Below the pieces are notes generated by a model. The model searched no databases and had not been told where the DNA came from. It saw only the letters and a program-made list of their open reading frames with translations. A DNA stretch of 5,407 bases from contig JAEUJR010000365.1 of NCBI GenBank assembly GCA_016793585.1, positions 1 through 5,407 on the forward strand. The letters run 5' to 3'. The stretch's first letter is position 1. Each line of letters starts with the position of its first letter. A program made the translations under genes and the position numbers. Below, in pieces: positions 1 to 5,407 of the stretch. The stretch comes from Archangium sp. (lineage in GTDB: Bacteria > Myxococcota > Myxococcia > Myxococcales > Myxococcaceae).

Positions 1-1
1 A

Positions 2-46
2 GGCAACTCCGAGCTGTAGGCGAGGGCGGTCGCGACGGCGGCTGGG
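2..46 (+). pseudogene. rdgB: Upstream rdgB coding remnant crossed by an in-frame TAG
   Basis: Read in the same frame as the gene that follows, these bases give GNSEL, stop, then ARAVATAAGV, leading straight into WALASDSGL. This matches the family segment seen in E. coli RdgB as ENAILKAR...ALPAIADDSGL, with the stop at the position of conserved K53. The frame is unchanged on both sides, so one substitution (a lysine AAG becoming TAG) explains it and no indel is needed. The region also reaches the window edge, so the true start is not visible. It could be a real nonsense mutation, a base-calling error or, much less likely, a recoded stop. Confidence 0.7.
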
Positions 47-436
47 GTGTGGGCCCTGGCCAGCGACTCGGGGCTCATGGTCGTCGGCCTCGACGGCCGG
101 CCCGGCGTGTACTCCGCGCGCTACGCGCCGACCGATTCGGAGCGCATCACGAAGCTGCTCTCCGAGTTGGTGAACGTTCCCGACGCGAAGCGCAGCGCGC
201 GGTTCGTGTGCTCGTTGTGCCTGTGCAGCCCCTCCGGTGACGTCGTCTTCACGCGCGGCACCTGTGAAGGGCGCATCGGGCGCGTCCCGCGGGGGGCGCA
301 TGGCTTCGGCTACGACCCGATCTTCGAGTTGCCCGACGGCCGTACGCTGGCCGAGCTCACCCACGACCAGAAGTCGGGCCTGTCGCACCGCGGTCGGGCG
401 TTTCGCTTGATGGTGCCCGAGCTGACACGCCGCTGA
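47..436 (+). CDS. rdgB: RdgB/HAM1-family XTP/dITP diphosphatase, N-terminal part missing (possible pseudogene)
   Basis: The family hydrolyses dITP, XTP and related non-canonical purine triphosphates to the monophosphate plus pyrophosphate in the cytoplasm, keeping deaminated purines out of DNA and RNA. The 129 residues read from GTG47 show the conserved blocks in order. SDSGL (residues 6-10) holds the catalytic aspartate D7, equivalent to E. coli D69. GRPGVYSARYA is at 17-27 and HGFGYDPIF at 85-93. ELTHDQKSGLSHRGRA at 103-118 has K109, H114 and R115 matching E. coli K172, H177 and R178. Family members are about 195-205 residues, so some 60 N-terminal residues are absent, including the nucleotide-binding SGNxxK segment. 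GTG47 has no Shine-Dalgarno sequence, and family similarity continues upstream through a TAG at 17-19, so GTG47 is probably not the native start. The first Asp of the usual DDSGL is Ser here. The family call is secure; whether the gene is functional is doubtful. Confidence 0.85.
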   Translation: MWALASDSGLMVVGLDGRPGVYSARYAPTDSERITKLLSELVNVPDAKRSARFVCSLCLCSPSGDVVFTRGTCEGRIGRVPRGAHGFGYDPIFELPDGRTLAELTHDQKSGLSHRGRAFRLMVPELTRR

Positions 437-445
437 ACGTCAGCG
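431..445. terminator. Possible weak bidirectional hairpin at the rdgB/rnhB convergent junction
   Basis: CGCTGA, a three-base ACG spacer, then TCAGCG form a perfect 6-bp inverted repeat whose arms contain the TGA stop codons of both convergent genes. The stem is GC-rich but short, and no clear T-tract follows on either strand (CTTCTTCG follows on the + strand). Part of the symmetry is automatic when two TGA-ending genes meet tail to tail. A weak shared terminator is possible but not shown. Confidence 0.25.
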
Positions 446-1279
446 CTTCTTCGCCAAAGCAGGCGCGCTCGCGAACAGCTCCTGCTGCTCGGGCTCGAGC
501 CCCATCGCGCGTCGCACCGGCGCGTAGCTCTTGCGGTGAAAGTCGAGCACGCCGAACTTCTCCATCGCCGCGAAGTGCTCTGGCGTCGGGTAGCCCTTGT
601 GCTGCTCGAAGCCGTACTCGGGGTGCTTCTTGCCGAGCTCGTTCATGTGCCGATCGCGGGTCGTCTTCGCGAGAATCGCGCCCGCGGCGATCGACAGGCT
701 CTGCGCGTCGCCCTTGATGATGCCTTGCTGCGGCTGTGGCACGCCCGGCACGCGGCGCGCATCGACGAGCAGGTAGTCGGGCTTCACCTTGAGGCCTTCG
801 ACCGCGCGACGCATGGCCAGCAGACCCGCCTGGTAGATGTTGATCTCGTCAATCTCGGCGTGGCTGCACCAGCCTACGGCCCAGGCCACCGCGTCGCGCT
901 TCACCGCTTCGGCCAACTCGTCACGTTTCGCTTCGTCGAGGATCTTCTTGGAGTCGTCGAGGCCGCGCAGCTTGTACCCGAGCGGCAGAATCGCAGCCCC
1001 TGCGACGATCGGCCCCGCACACGGGCCGGCTCCCGCTTCGTCGACGCCAGCGATCAACTTGAAGCCCTGCGCCCACAGCTCGTTCTCGAACTTGAGCATG
1101 TGCCGCAGCCGCTGCCCTTCGGAGCGGTTCTCGGCCTGCCGAGCCTTGAGCGCCTTCGCGAGCGCCAGCGCCCCCGCACGTCCATCGGCTTCGAGCGTCG
1201 ACACCAGCGTCGAGGGCACCGTGGCGCCGTCACGCAGGTACTTCTGCCGCAGCTCGGTGAGCGAGCGCTTCTTGCTCAT
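440..1279 (-). CDS. rnhB: Ribonuclease HII, long form with N-terminal extension
   Basis: RNase HII is a cytoplasmic metal-dependent endonuclease that cuts 5' of ribonucleotides in duplex DNA, starting ribonucleotide excision repair, and also cuts RNA in RNA-DNA hybrids. The 279-residue product carries all four expected acidic residues: D80 and E81 in GVDEAG, D173 in LLVDAR, and D209 in AKTTRDR. The LDDSKK (108-112), KGDAQSLSIAA (189-199) and YGFEQHKGYPTPEHF (222-236) blocks are also present. Many homologues are about 200 residues; here roughly 70 precede the catalytic core, resembling the N-terminal region of the Bacillus enzyme, whose segment before GFRLIAGVDE is similar. A short tail rich in E, Q, A and K follows about residue 260. 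Two deviations stand out: the GRG loop reads GAG (A84), and the usual AAAS before I-x-AK is AAGA (198-201). ATG1279 was chosen because it lies 11 bases after the upstream stop; longer starts would run into the lipoprotein gene. No good Shine-Dalgarno is visible, so translational coupling is likely. Confidence 0.95.
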   Translation of the reverse strand: MSKKRSLTELRQKYLRDGATVPSTLVSTLEADGRAGALALAKALKARQAENRSEGQRLRHMLKFENELWAQGFKLIAGVDEAGAGPCAGPIVAGAAILPLGYKLRGLDDSKKILDEAKRDELAEAVKRDAVAWAVGWCSHAEIDEINIYQAGLLAMRRAVEGLKVKPDYLLVDARRVPGVPQPQQGIIKGDAQSLSIAAGAILAKTTRDRHMNELGKKHPEYGFEQHKGYPTPEHFAAMEKFGVLDFHRKSYAPVRRAMGLEPEQQELFASAPALAKKR

Positions 1280-1290
1280 GAGCCCGGAGT

Positions 1291-1686
1291 TCAGCGCTGC
1301 AGCTGAAGGCGAAGATCGCGGGGCTCGACGACCGAACCCGCGCACTCCGCTGGCGTGAAGGTGAAGCGCCCGACGTTCGAGGTCAGCCCGTTGAACGTCG
1401 CCGTCACCGAGACGGCTCCGACGCCGACCACCTTGCCGTCGACGAGGAACACGCCGCGCGCGTCGGTCTTGCCGGTCGACTTGAGCGACAGGTTGCCTTC
1501 GTTGATCGCGGTCACGTCGGCGCCGACCACGATGGCGCCGTTCAGATCGGTCACCAGCGCCGGCCACGTGGTCGAGACGGTGTCGCAATTGACGCGAATG
1601 CGCGAGCCGCCGTCAGGGTCGATGTTGCCGGGATCGAAGCAGCCGAGAACCACGACGGACGTGACGAGGGCGAGAGCGAAACGCAT
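1291..1686 (-). CDS. Predicted lipoprotein with carboxypeptidase-regulatory-like domain
   Basis: The 131-residue product begins with a short type II signal peptide: R2, a hydrophobic run from about 3 to 14, and a VLGC lipobox with Cys16 as the predicted lipidation site. Residue +2 is Phe, which under the E. coli rule would send it to the outer membrane, though other lineages may sort differently. After a Gly/Asp/Pro-rich linker (18-27), residues about 43-112 (VTDLNGAIVVGADVTA, then TDARGVFLVDG, then VSVTATFNG) fit a carboxypeptidase-regulatory-like or Ig-type beta-sandwich. Such domains usually serve in binding or architecture rather than catalysis. C34 and C115 flank the domain and could form a disulfide. 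ATG1686 is preferred over an in-frame start 51 bases upstream because it opens the signal peptide and has AGGTG eight bases before it. It is probably cotranscribed with rnhB. The lipoprotein call is good; the function is unknown. Confidence 0.75.
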   Translation of the reverse strand: MRFALALVTSVVVLGCFDPGNIDPDGGSRIRVNCDTVSTTWPALVTDLNGAIVVGADVTAINEGNLSLKSTGKTDARGVFLVDGKVVGVGAVSVTATFNGLTSNVGRFTFTPAECAGSVVEPRDLRLQLQR

Positions 1687-1778
1687 GAGGCGCGCACCTA
1701 CACCCGGCCTGAACGAGGGGCAACCCGGGAGTAGCACCGCCTCGGAACTGCTGTTACGTGCGCCGTTCGCCCTCTGAC
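1687..1778. promoter_or_regulatory. Divergent intergenic region between the lipoprotein and Snf2 genes
   Basis: These 92 bases separate the divergent lipoprotein-rnhB pair from the Snf2 gene, so promoters for both directions are expected here unless they lie inside coding sequence. I see no convincing -35/-10 pair in either direction and no clear operator. The region includes a CCCGGG palindrome (1724-1729), which is unremarkable at this base composition. If the Snf2 protein starts at GTG1758 instead of ATG1779, the gap shrinks to 71 bases. Confidence 0.4.
1695..1699 (-). promoter_or_regulatory. Ribosome binding site of the lipoprotein gene
   Basis: On the minus strand AGGTG lies eight bases before the ATG at 1686. 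This is the clearest Shine-Dalgarno-like sequence near any start in the window, and it supports the shorter start that opens directly into the signal peptide. Confidence 0.6.
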
Positions 1779-4700
1779 ATGAACGCCCCCACCACGAAGC
1801 TTCCTCCCGATGACGGCCTCTGGCTCAAGAGCCTCCGCGACGACGTCGAACCCACCACCTTCAAGAAGGGCCGGCAGTATGCCGAAGCCCGCCGCGTCTC
1901 GATGCTGGGCCGCACCGAGATCGGCATCGCCGCGCGTGTCACTGGCAGTGAAGGCCAGAAGTACGACGTGCAGGTCGCTCCCGCCGAGCCCGGAAAGATC
2001 GAGTCGAGCTGCACGTGCGATGCGTGGGGCAAGTACGGCCCGCACTGCAAACACGTCGTCGCCGTCGCGCTGATCTACCTCGCGCGCATTCGAGCCGCGC
2101 AGACGGCCGCTGGCGTGGCGCCTGCGAAGGCCGCCGCAACCCCTGCGCCCGAAGAGCCCGAAGAGAAAGAAGAGGCTTCGCCGCTCGACGCCGAGACGCC
2201 AGCCCCGCAGGTCGACCCCGTCGACCCCGTCGGAGTACCCACCGTCGCCAAGCTCGAGAACTGGCTCGGGCTTTCGGCGCTGCCCGATCTCGAGTTCGTC
2301 TATCGAATCACGCCCACCAACGCGCAGACCGGCGGTCGCACGTGGGTCGTCGAGGCGCGGCGCGCCGATCAGCAGGCAAAGGGCCCGGTGCACGTGAAGC
2401 GGCTGCTCGCCGCGGGCACGCGCATCACGCCGGCCGACGAGCGCGTGTTCCAGGAACTCGGGCGCCACGAGATTCGGTTCGACTCGAAGATCGTTCTCGG
2501 TGACGACGACGCGGCCGACTTCTTCGAGGTCGTGCGCACCCGGCGGGTCGTGTACCGCGGCACCGCGCTCGTCTTCAGCACCGAGCCCGCGCGCCCCGTC
2601 ATCAAGCTCAGCAACCGCCCCGAAGGCGCCACCGCGCGTGTCGACGTCGCGCTGCCCGACGGCACCACGCTGCAGCTCAAAGACGTGATCGTGTTGTGCG
2701 GCCGCCGTACGTGGGTCGTCGCCGGTCAGACCGCGATGGTGCTCGAGCCCGACTTCCCGCCGCGCATGCTGCGCAAGTGGATGCTCGAGCCGCAGATGTC
2801 GTTCCCTCCGGCGCAGCTCGATCGCACGTTGTCGTTCTTCGCCGCGCACCTGCCGCGCTACCGGCTCTCGTTGCAGGCCGACGGCATCGACGTCGACGAC
2901 ACCAGCGAACCCAGCTTCATCCTCACGCTCGAGGGCCGCGCCGACTACGTGAAGGCGCAGCTCGCCGCGCGGTATGGCCAGGCGGTGACGGTGCCGGTCT
3001 CTCCAACGGCGCGCTACCTCGGCTACGCGAGCGGCGGTTCGGGAGACGCGCGCAAGCTCTTCCTGCGTCGTGACGAGCTCGAGCGCACCGCCGGCAAGGT
3101 GCTCGTCGACGCGGGCCTGCGGTGGGACGACGCGACCAGCTCGTACGAAGCGCTCGGCGACAAGGCGATCGACTTCTGGGCCAACGGCCGCTCCGGGCTG
3201 CCGAAGACGTGGGAGATCTTCGCCGCCGCGCCTCCCAAGCTGCGTATGCGCGCCAAGCTGCGCCCGCGCATTCGCGTCAACATGACGTCGGTGAACTGGT
3301 TCGATCTCGAGGCCGACTTCGTCAGCGAAGATCAGTCGGTCGATCTCGGGGCCGTGCGCATGTTCCTCGAGTCGGGGCGAAAGTTCATCGCGCTCAAAGA
3401 TGGCTCGTTCGCCGAGGTCGATCTCGCCGAGCTGAAGACGGCCGCGACGTTGCTCGAAGAAGCCGGCGCGCTGCCGGGCAAGAAGACGACGAAGCTGCCG
3501 CTCTTTCACGCCACCGCGCTCGATCTGCTCGCCACCATCGGAGACGTCGAGATCGAGGCCAAGGCCCGCCGCGCCATCGCCGAGCTCAAAGAGGTCGACG
3601 GCATTCCGCCCGTGAAGGCGCCCGAAGGCCTGCAGGCCGAGCTGCGCCACTACCAGGAGGCGGGGCTCTCGTGGCTCTGGTTCCTCTTCCGTCACGGGCT
3701 GTCGGGCGTGCTGGCCGACGACATGGGGCTGGGCAAGACGGTGCAGGCGCTGTCGCTGCTCCTGAAGGTGAAGACCGAACACGGCTCGAAGCCCGTGCTC
3801 GTCGTCGCCCCGACGTCGGTGCTGCCGAACTGGGAGCGCGAGATCGAGCGCTTCGTGCCGTCGCTCTCGAAGTTCACGTGGCACGGCGCCGACCGCAAAG
3901 AGAACATCGGCATGCTCGCGAAGGTCGACGTGGTGCTGACGAGCTACTCGCTCATTCGCCGCGACATCGATCAGCTCAAGCAGGTGAAGTTCCGCACCGT
4001 CATTCTCGACGAGGCCCAGAACATCAAGAACGCCGACTCGGCCACCGCCCAGGCGTGCAAGACGATCGACGCCGACAGCCGCGTGGCGCTCACCGGCACC
4101 CCGCTCGAGAACCGGCTCTCAGAGCTCTGGAGCATCTTCGACTTCCTCATGCCCGGCTTCCTCGGCAGCTCCGACGCGTTCAACGAGCGCTTCGAGCACC
4201 CGATCATGGTGCAGGGCGACATGGACACGCGGGAGCGCCTCAAGAAGCGCATTCACCCGTTCATCCTTCGACGGCTGAAGACCGAGGTCGCGAAGGATCT
4301 TCCTCCGAAGACCGAGGTCGTCACCTGGGTCGACATGGACGCGGGCCAGCAGGCGCTGTACCGCGAGGTGCTGCAGGAGACGAAGCGCAAGGTCTACGAC
4401 CAGATCGAGAAGCAGGGCTTCAACAAGTCGCGCATCTCGATTCTCTCGGCGCTCATGAAGCTGCGGCAGGTCTGCTGCGATCCCCGCCTGCTCAAGCTGC
4501 CGCCCGGCACCTCGTTGCCGCCCTCGGCCAAGCTCGAACGTTTCGGAGAGCTCGTCGACGAGCTCGTTCGTGAAGGCCACCGCGCGCTGATCTTCAGCCA
4601 GTTCACCGAGATGCTCGAGCTGCTCAAGGAGCAGGCCGACGCGAAGAAGCTCGGCTACCTGTACCTCGACGGCCGCACGAAGGATCGCATGGCCAAGGTC

Positions 4701-5039
4701 GACGCGTTCAACGCGCCCGACGGGCCGCCCGTGTTCTTCATCTCGCTCAAGGCGGGTGGCACCGGCCTCAACCTGACCGCGGCCGACTACGTCATTCACT
4801 ACGACCCGTGGTGGAACCCGGCCGTCGAAGATCAGGCGACCGATCGCACACACCGCATCGGTCAGACGCGCTCGGTGTTCAGCTACAAGCTGATCACCCG
4901 CAACACCGTCGAGGAGAAGATCCTCGCGCTGCAGCAGCGCAAACGTGAGCTCGCGGCAGGCGTGCTGGGCACCGACGCCGACGTGGGCAAGGCGCTCACC
5001 GAGAAAGACGTCGAAGATCTCTTCAAGATGGAGGACTGA
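1779..5039 (+). CDS. Snf2-family DNA-dependent ATPase with N-terminal SWIM zinc finger
   Basis: The 1086-residue product is a bacterial Snf2 (superfamily 2) ATPase, a class that uses ATP to move on duplex DNA and remodel protein-DNA complexes without classical strand unwinding. A SWIM zinc finger, CxCx9CxH, is formed by C78, C80, C90 and H92. A Pro/Ala/Glu linker follows (about 107-156), then a long stretch (about 160-620) consistent with the bacterial Snf2-associated region. The motor starts at LRHYQEAGLSW (622-632). Its motifs are DDMGLGKT (647-654, Walker A lysine K653), APTSVLPNW, DEAQ (744-747), LTGTPLEN (771-778), FSQF (939-942), SLKAGGTGLNLT (989-1000) and QATDRTHRIGQ (1019-1029). All are intact, so the protein should be active. 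The length fits SWIM-Snf2 relatives. ATG1779 was chosen; GTG1758 would add seven residues, and neither has a strong Shine-Dalgarno. It is not RapA-like in layout. The gene stands alone on its strand. Its cellular role is unknown; DNA repair or transcription is a guess. Confidence 0.95.
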   Translation: MNAPTTKLPPDDGLWLKSLRDDVEPTTFKKGRQYAEARRVSMLGRTEIGIAARVTGSEGQKYDVQVAPAEPGKIESSCTCDAWGKYGPHCKHVVAVALIYLARIRAAQTAAGVAPAKAAATPAPEEPEEKEEASPLDAETPAPQVDPVDPVGVPTVAKLENWLGLSALPDLEFVYRITPTNAQTGGRTWVVEARRADQQAKGPVHVKRLLAAGTRITPADERVFQELGRHEIRFDSKIVLGDDDAADFFEVVRTRRVVYRGTALVFSTEPARPVIKLSNRPEGATARVDVALPDGTTLQLKDVIVLCGRRTWVVAGQTAMVLEPDFPPRMLRKWMLEPQMSFPPAQLDRTLSFFAAHLPRYRLSLQADGIDVDDTSEPSFILTLEGRADYVKAQLAARYGQAVTVPVSPTARYLGYASGGSGDARKLFLRRDELERTAGKVLVDAGLRWDDATSSYEALGDKAIDFWANGRSGLPKTWEIFAAAPPKLRMRAKLRPRIRVNMTSVNWFDLEADFVSEDQSVDLGAVRMFLESGRKFIALKDGSFAEVDLAELKTAATLLEEAGALPGKKTTKLPLFHATALDLLATIGDVEIEAKARRAIAELKEVDGIPPVKAPEGLQAELRHYQEAGLSWLWFLFRHGLSGVLADDMGLGKTVQALSLLLKVKTEHGSKPVLVVAPTSVLPNWEREIERFVPSLSKFTWHGADRKENIGMLAKVDVVLTSYSLIRRDIDQLKQVKFRTVILDEAQNIKNADSATAQACKTIDADSRVALTGTPLENRLSELWSIFDFLMPGFLGSSDAFNERFEHPIMVQGDMDTRERLKKRIHPFILRRLKTEVAKDLPPKTEVVTWVDMDAGQQALYREVLQETKRKVYDQIEKQGFNKSRISILSALMKLRQVCCDPRLLKLPPGTSLPPSAKLERFGELVDELVREGHRALIFSQFTEMLELLKEQADAKKLGYLYLDGRTKDRMAKVDAFNAPDGPPVFFISLKAGGTGLNLTAADYVIHYDPWWNPAVEDQATDRTHRIGQTRSVFSYKLITRNTVEEKILALQQRKRELAAGVLGTDADVGKALTEKDVEDLFKMED
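2211..2228 (+). repeat. Tandem 9-bp repeat in the Snf2 linker
   Basis: GTCGACCCC occurs twice in tandem and in frame, encoding VDPVDP, followed by a partial third copy (GTCGG). It lies at the end of the low-complexity Pro/Glu/Ala linker between the SWIM finger and the Snf2-associated region. Being a multiple of three, copy-number change would keep the frame. It is probably ordinary linker slippage. Confidence 0.6.
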
Positions 5040-5045
5040 GCTCAG
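5036..5045. other. Palindrome over the stop codons of the Snf2 and membrane-protein genes
   Basis: CTGAGCTCAG is a perfect 10-base palindrome containing the TGA of the Snf2 gene (5037-5039) and, on the other strand, the TGA of the converging gene (5044-5042). There are only two bases between the stops. Without a loop it is unlikely to be a terminator by itself. I see no other hairpin with a T-tract close by, so the two transcripts may run into each other. Confidence 0.4.
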
Positions 5046-5407
5046 CCCGGCGCCGTGTCATGGCTCCGGGTGCGCATCGACAGGCCCATCAGCGAGAAGC
5101 CGATGCCCGAGGCGAGCCCGCCGAGCGCGAACACGAAGCGGGGGAAGGCGAGGGCGGCGACCGCGGCCAACGCGATCGCCACGCCCACCCGCGCCGCGCG
5201 CTGCTGCCAGAGCGCCGCCGAGATCAGCCAGTTCGAGGCGACCTGCACGAAGTACATGGTCATCGCCGCCGTCACGCTGACGTCGAACATCCACGCGGTG
5301 ATCCACATGCCCACGCTGCTCCAGGCGCTGATCTTCAGCCCGAGCATGAGGCGGCGCTGCGCCAGGTTCTGTTGACGCGCCCGCCGCATCAGAAACGAGA
5401 AGAGCTC
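5042..5407 (-). CDS. Unrecognised four-pass membrane protein, C-terminal part
   Basis: I do not recognise the family. The reading frame is open to the window edge, giving ELFSFL before the internal ATG at 5389. That ATG has no Shine-Dalgarno, so the gene probably begins outside the window. Counting from that Met (115 residues), four hydrophobic segments are visible at about 16-35, 39-61, 68-82 and 84-104. Arginines before the first segment (R2, R3, R5, R12, R13), between the second and third (R64, R67) and after the last (R106, R108) predict both ends in the cytoplasm by the positive-inside rule. The segments are rich in Ala, Met and Trp, and no catalytic or metal-binding motif is apparent. 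It ends two bases from the Snf2 stop on the opposite strand. That this is a real membrane-protein gene is fairly likely from the regular charge pattern; its function is unknown. Confidence 0.6.
   Translation of the reverse strand, partial: ELFSFLMRRARQQNLAQRRLMLGLKISAWSSVGMWITAWMFDVSVTAAMTMYFVQVASNWLISAALWQQRAARVGVAIALAAVAALAFPRFVFALGGLASGIGFSLMGLSMRTRSHDTAPG

Noticed and set aside
536..1306. A 256-residue plus-strand frame opposite rnhB
   Set aside because: It is antisense to the well-supported RNase HII gene and shows no recognisable motif.
440..1588. A longer RNase HII start giving 382 residues
   Set aside because: The extra N-terminal part is Arg-rich low complexity and overlaps the lipoprotein gene in another frame; ATG1279 follows that gene's stop directly.
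1694..1723. TTGCCC-17-TAGGTG as a sigma-70-like promoter for the lipoprotein gene (minus strand)
   Set aside because: The -10 match is poor and overlaps the ribosome binding site, leaving no room for a normal leader.
1698..3884. A 728-residue open frame on the minus strand opposite the Snf2 gene
   Set aside because: It is rich in Arg, His, Glu, Leu and Val without domain motifs, and lies antisense to a gene with intact, ordered Snf2 motifs. Long antisense frames are common in GC-rich coding sequence.
3122..4573. A 483-residue open frame on the plus strand in another frame of the Snf2 gene
   Set aside because: Its translation is Arg/Ala/Gly-rich low complexity, typical of a shifted frame in GC-rich DNA.
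1779..5039. The Snf2 gene as part of a phage-defence system such as DISARM
   Set aside because: No methylase, nuclease, phospholipase-D-like or other defence partner is in the window, and its neighbours are housekeeping genes.
5055..5375. A 106-residue plus-strand frame after the Snf2 gene
   Set aside because: The opposite strand has a better supported membrane protein with regular topology; the plus-strand frame lacks a ribosome binding site and clear motifs.

Overview
The window is G+C-rich (roughly two thirds by eye), and all genes strongly prefer G or C in third codon positions. Nothing here fixes the species. The base composition, a long RNase HII, a SWIM-containing Snf2 ATPase and a small type II lipoprotein together would suit a high-GC proteobacterium or Myxococcota (an inference, low to moderate confidence). 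I see no rRNA, tRNA, insertion sequence, CRISPR array or phage gene. It reads as ordinary chromosomal backbone.

Layout. (1) Bases 1-436, + strand: the C-terminal two thirds or more of an RdgB/HAM1 (XTP/dITP diphosphatase) gene. The recognisable RdgB reading frame continues upstream of the GTG at 47 to the window edge, but is crossed by a TAG exactly where the family has a conserved lysine. (2) Bases 440-1279, - strand: RNase HII (rnhB), tail to tail with rdgB with a 3-base gap. It has a 70-residue N-terminal extension and an altered substrate-recognition loop (GAG instead of GRG). (3) Bases 1291-1686, - strand: a small predicted lipoprotein with a carboxypeptidase-regulatory-like beta-sandwich, 11 bases upstream of rnhB and probably cotranscribed with it. 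(4) Bases 1687-1778: a short divergent intergenic region. (5) Bases 1779-5039, + strand: a 1086-residue Snf2-family ATPase with an N-terminal SWIM zinc finger. (6) Bases 5042-5407, - strand: the C-terminal part of an unrecognised protein with four predicted membrane segments, tail to tail with the Snf2 gene with a 2-base gap.

How they may fit together: RdgB removes deaminated purine nucleotides from the pool, RNase HII starts removal of ribonucleotides from DNA, and the Snf2 protein is a DNA-translocase-type ATPase. All three concern nucleic-acid upkeep, but they are not one operon: rdgB and the Snf2 gene are on the opposite strand to rnhB. The points most worth a second look are the amber codon in rdgB and the missing arginine of the RNase HII GRG loop. 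I found no convincing new multi-gene system.
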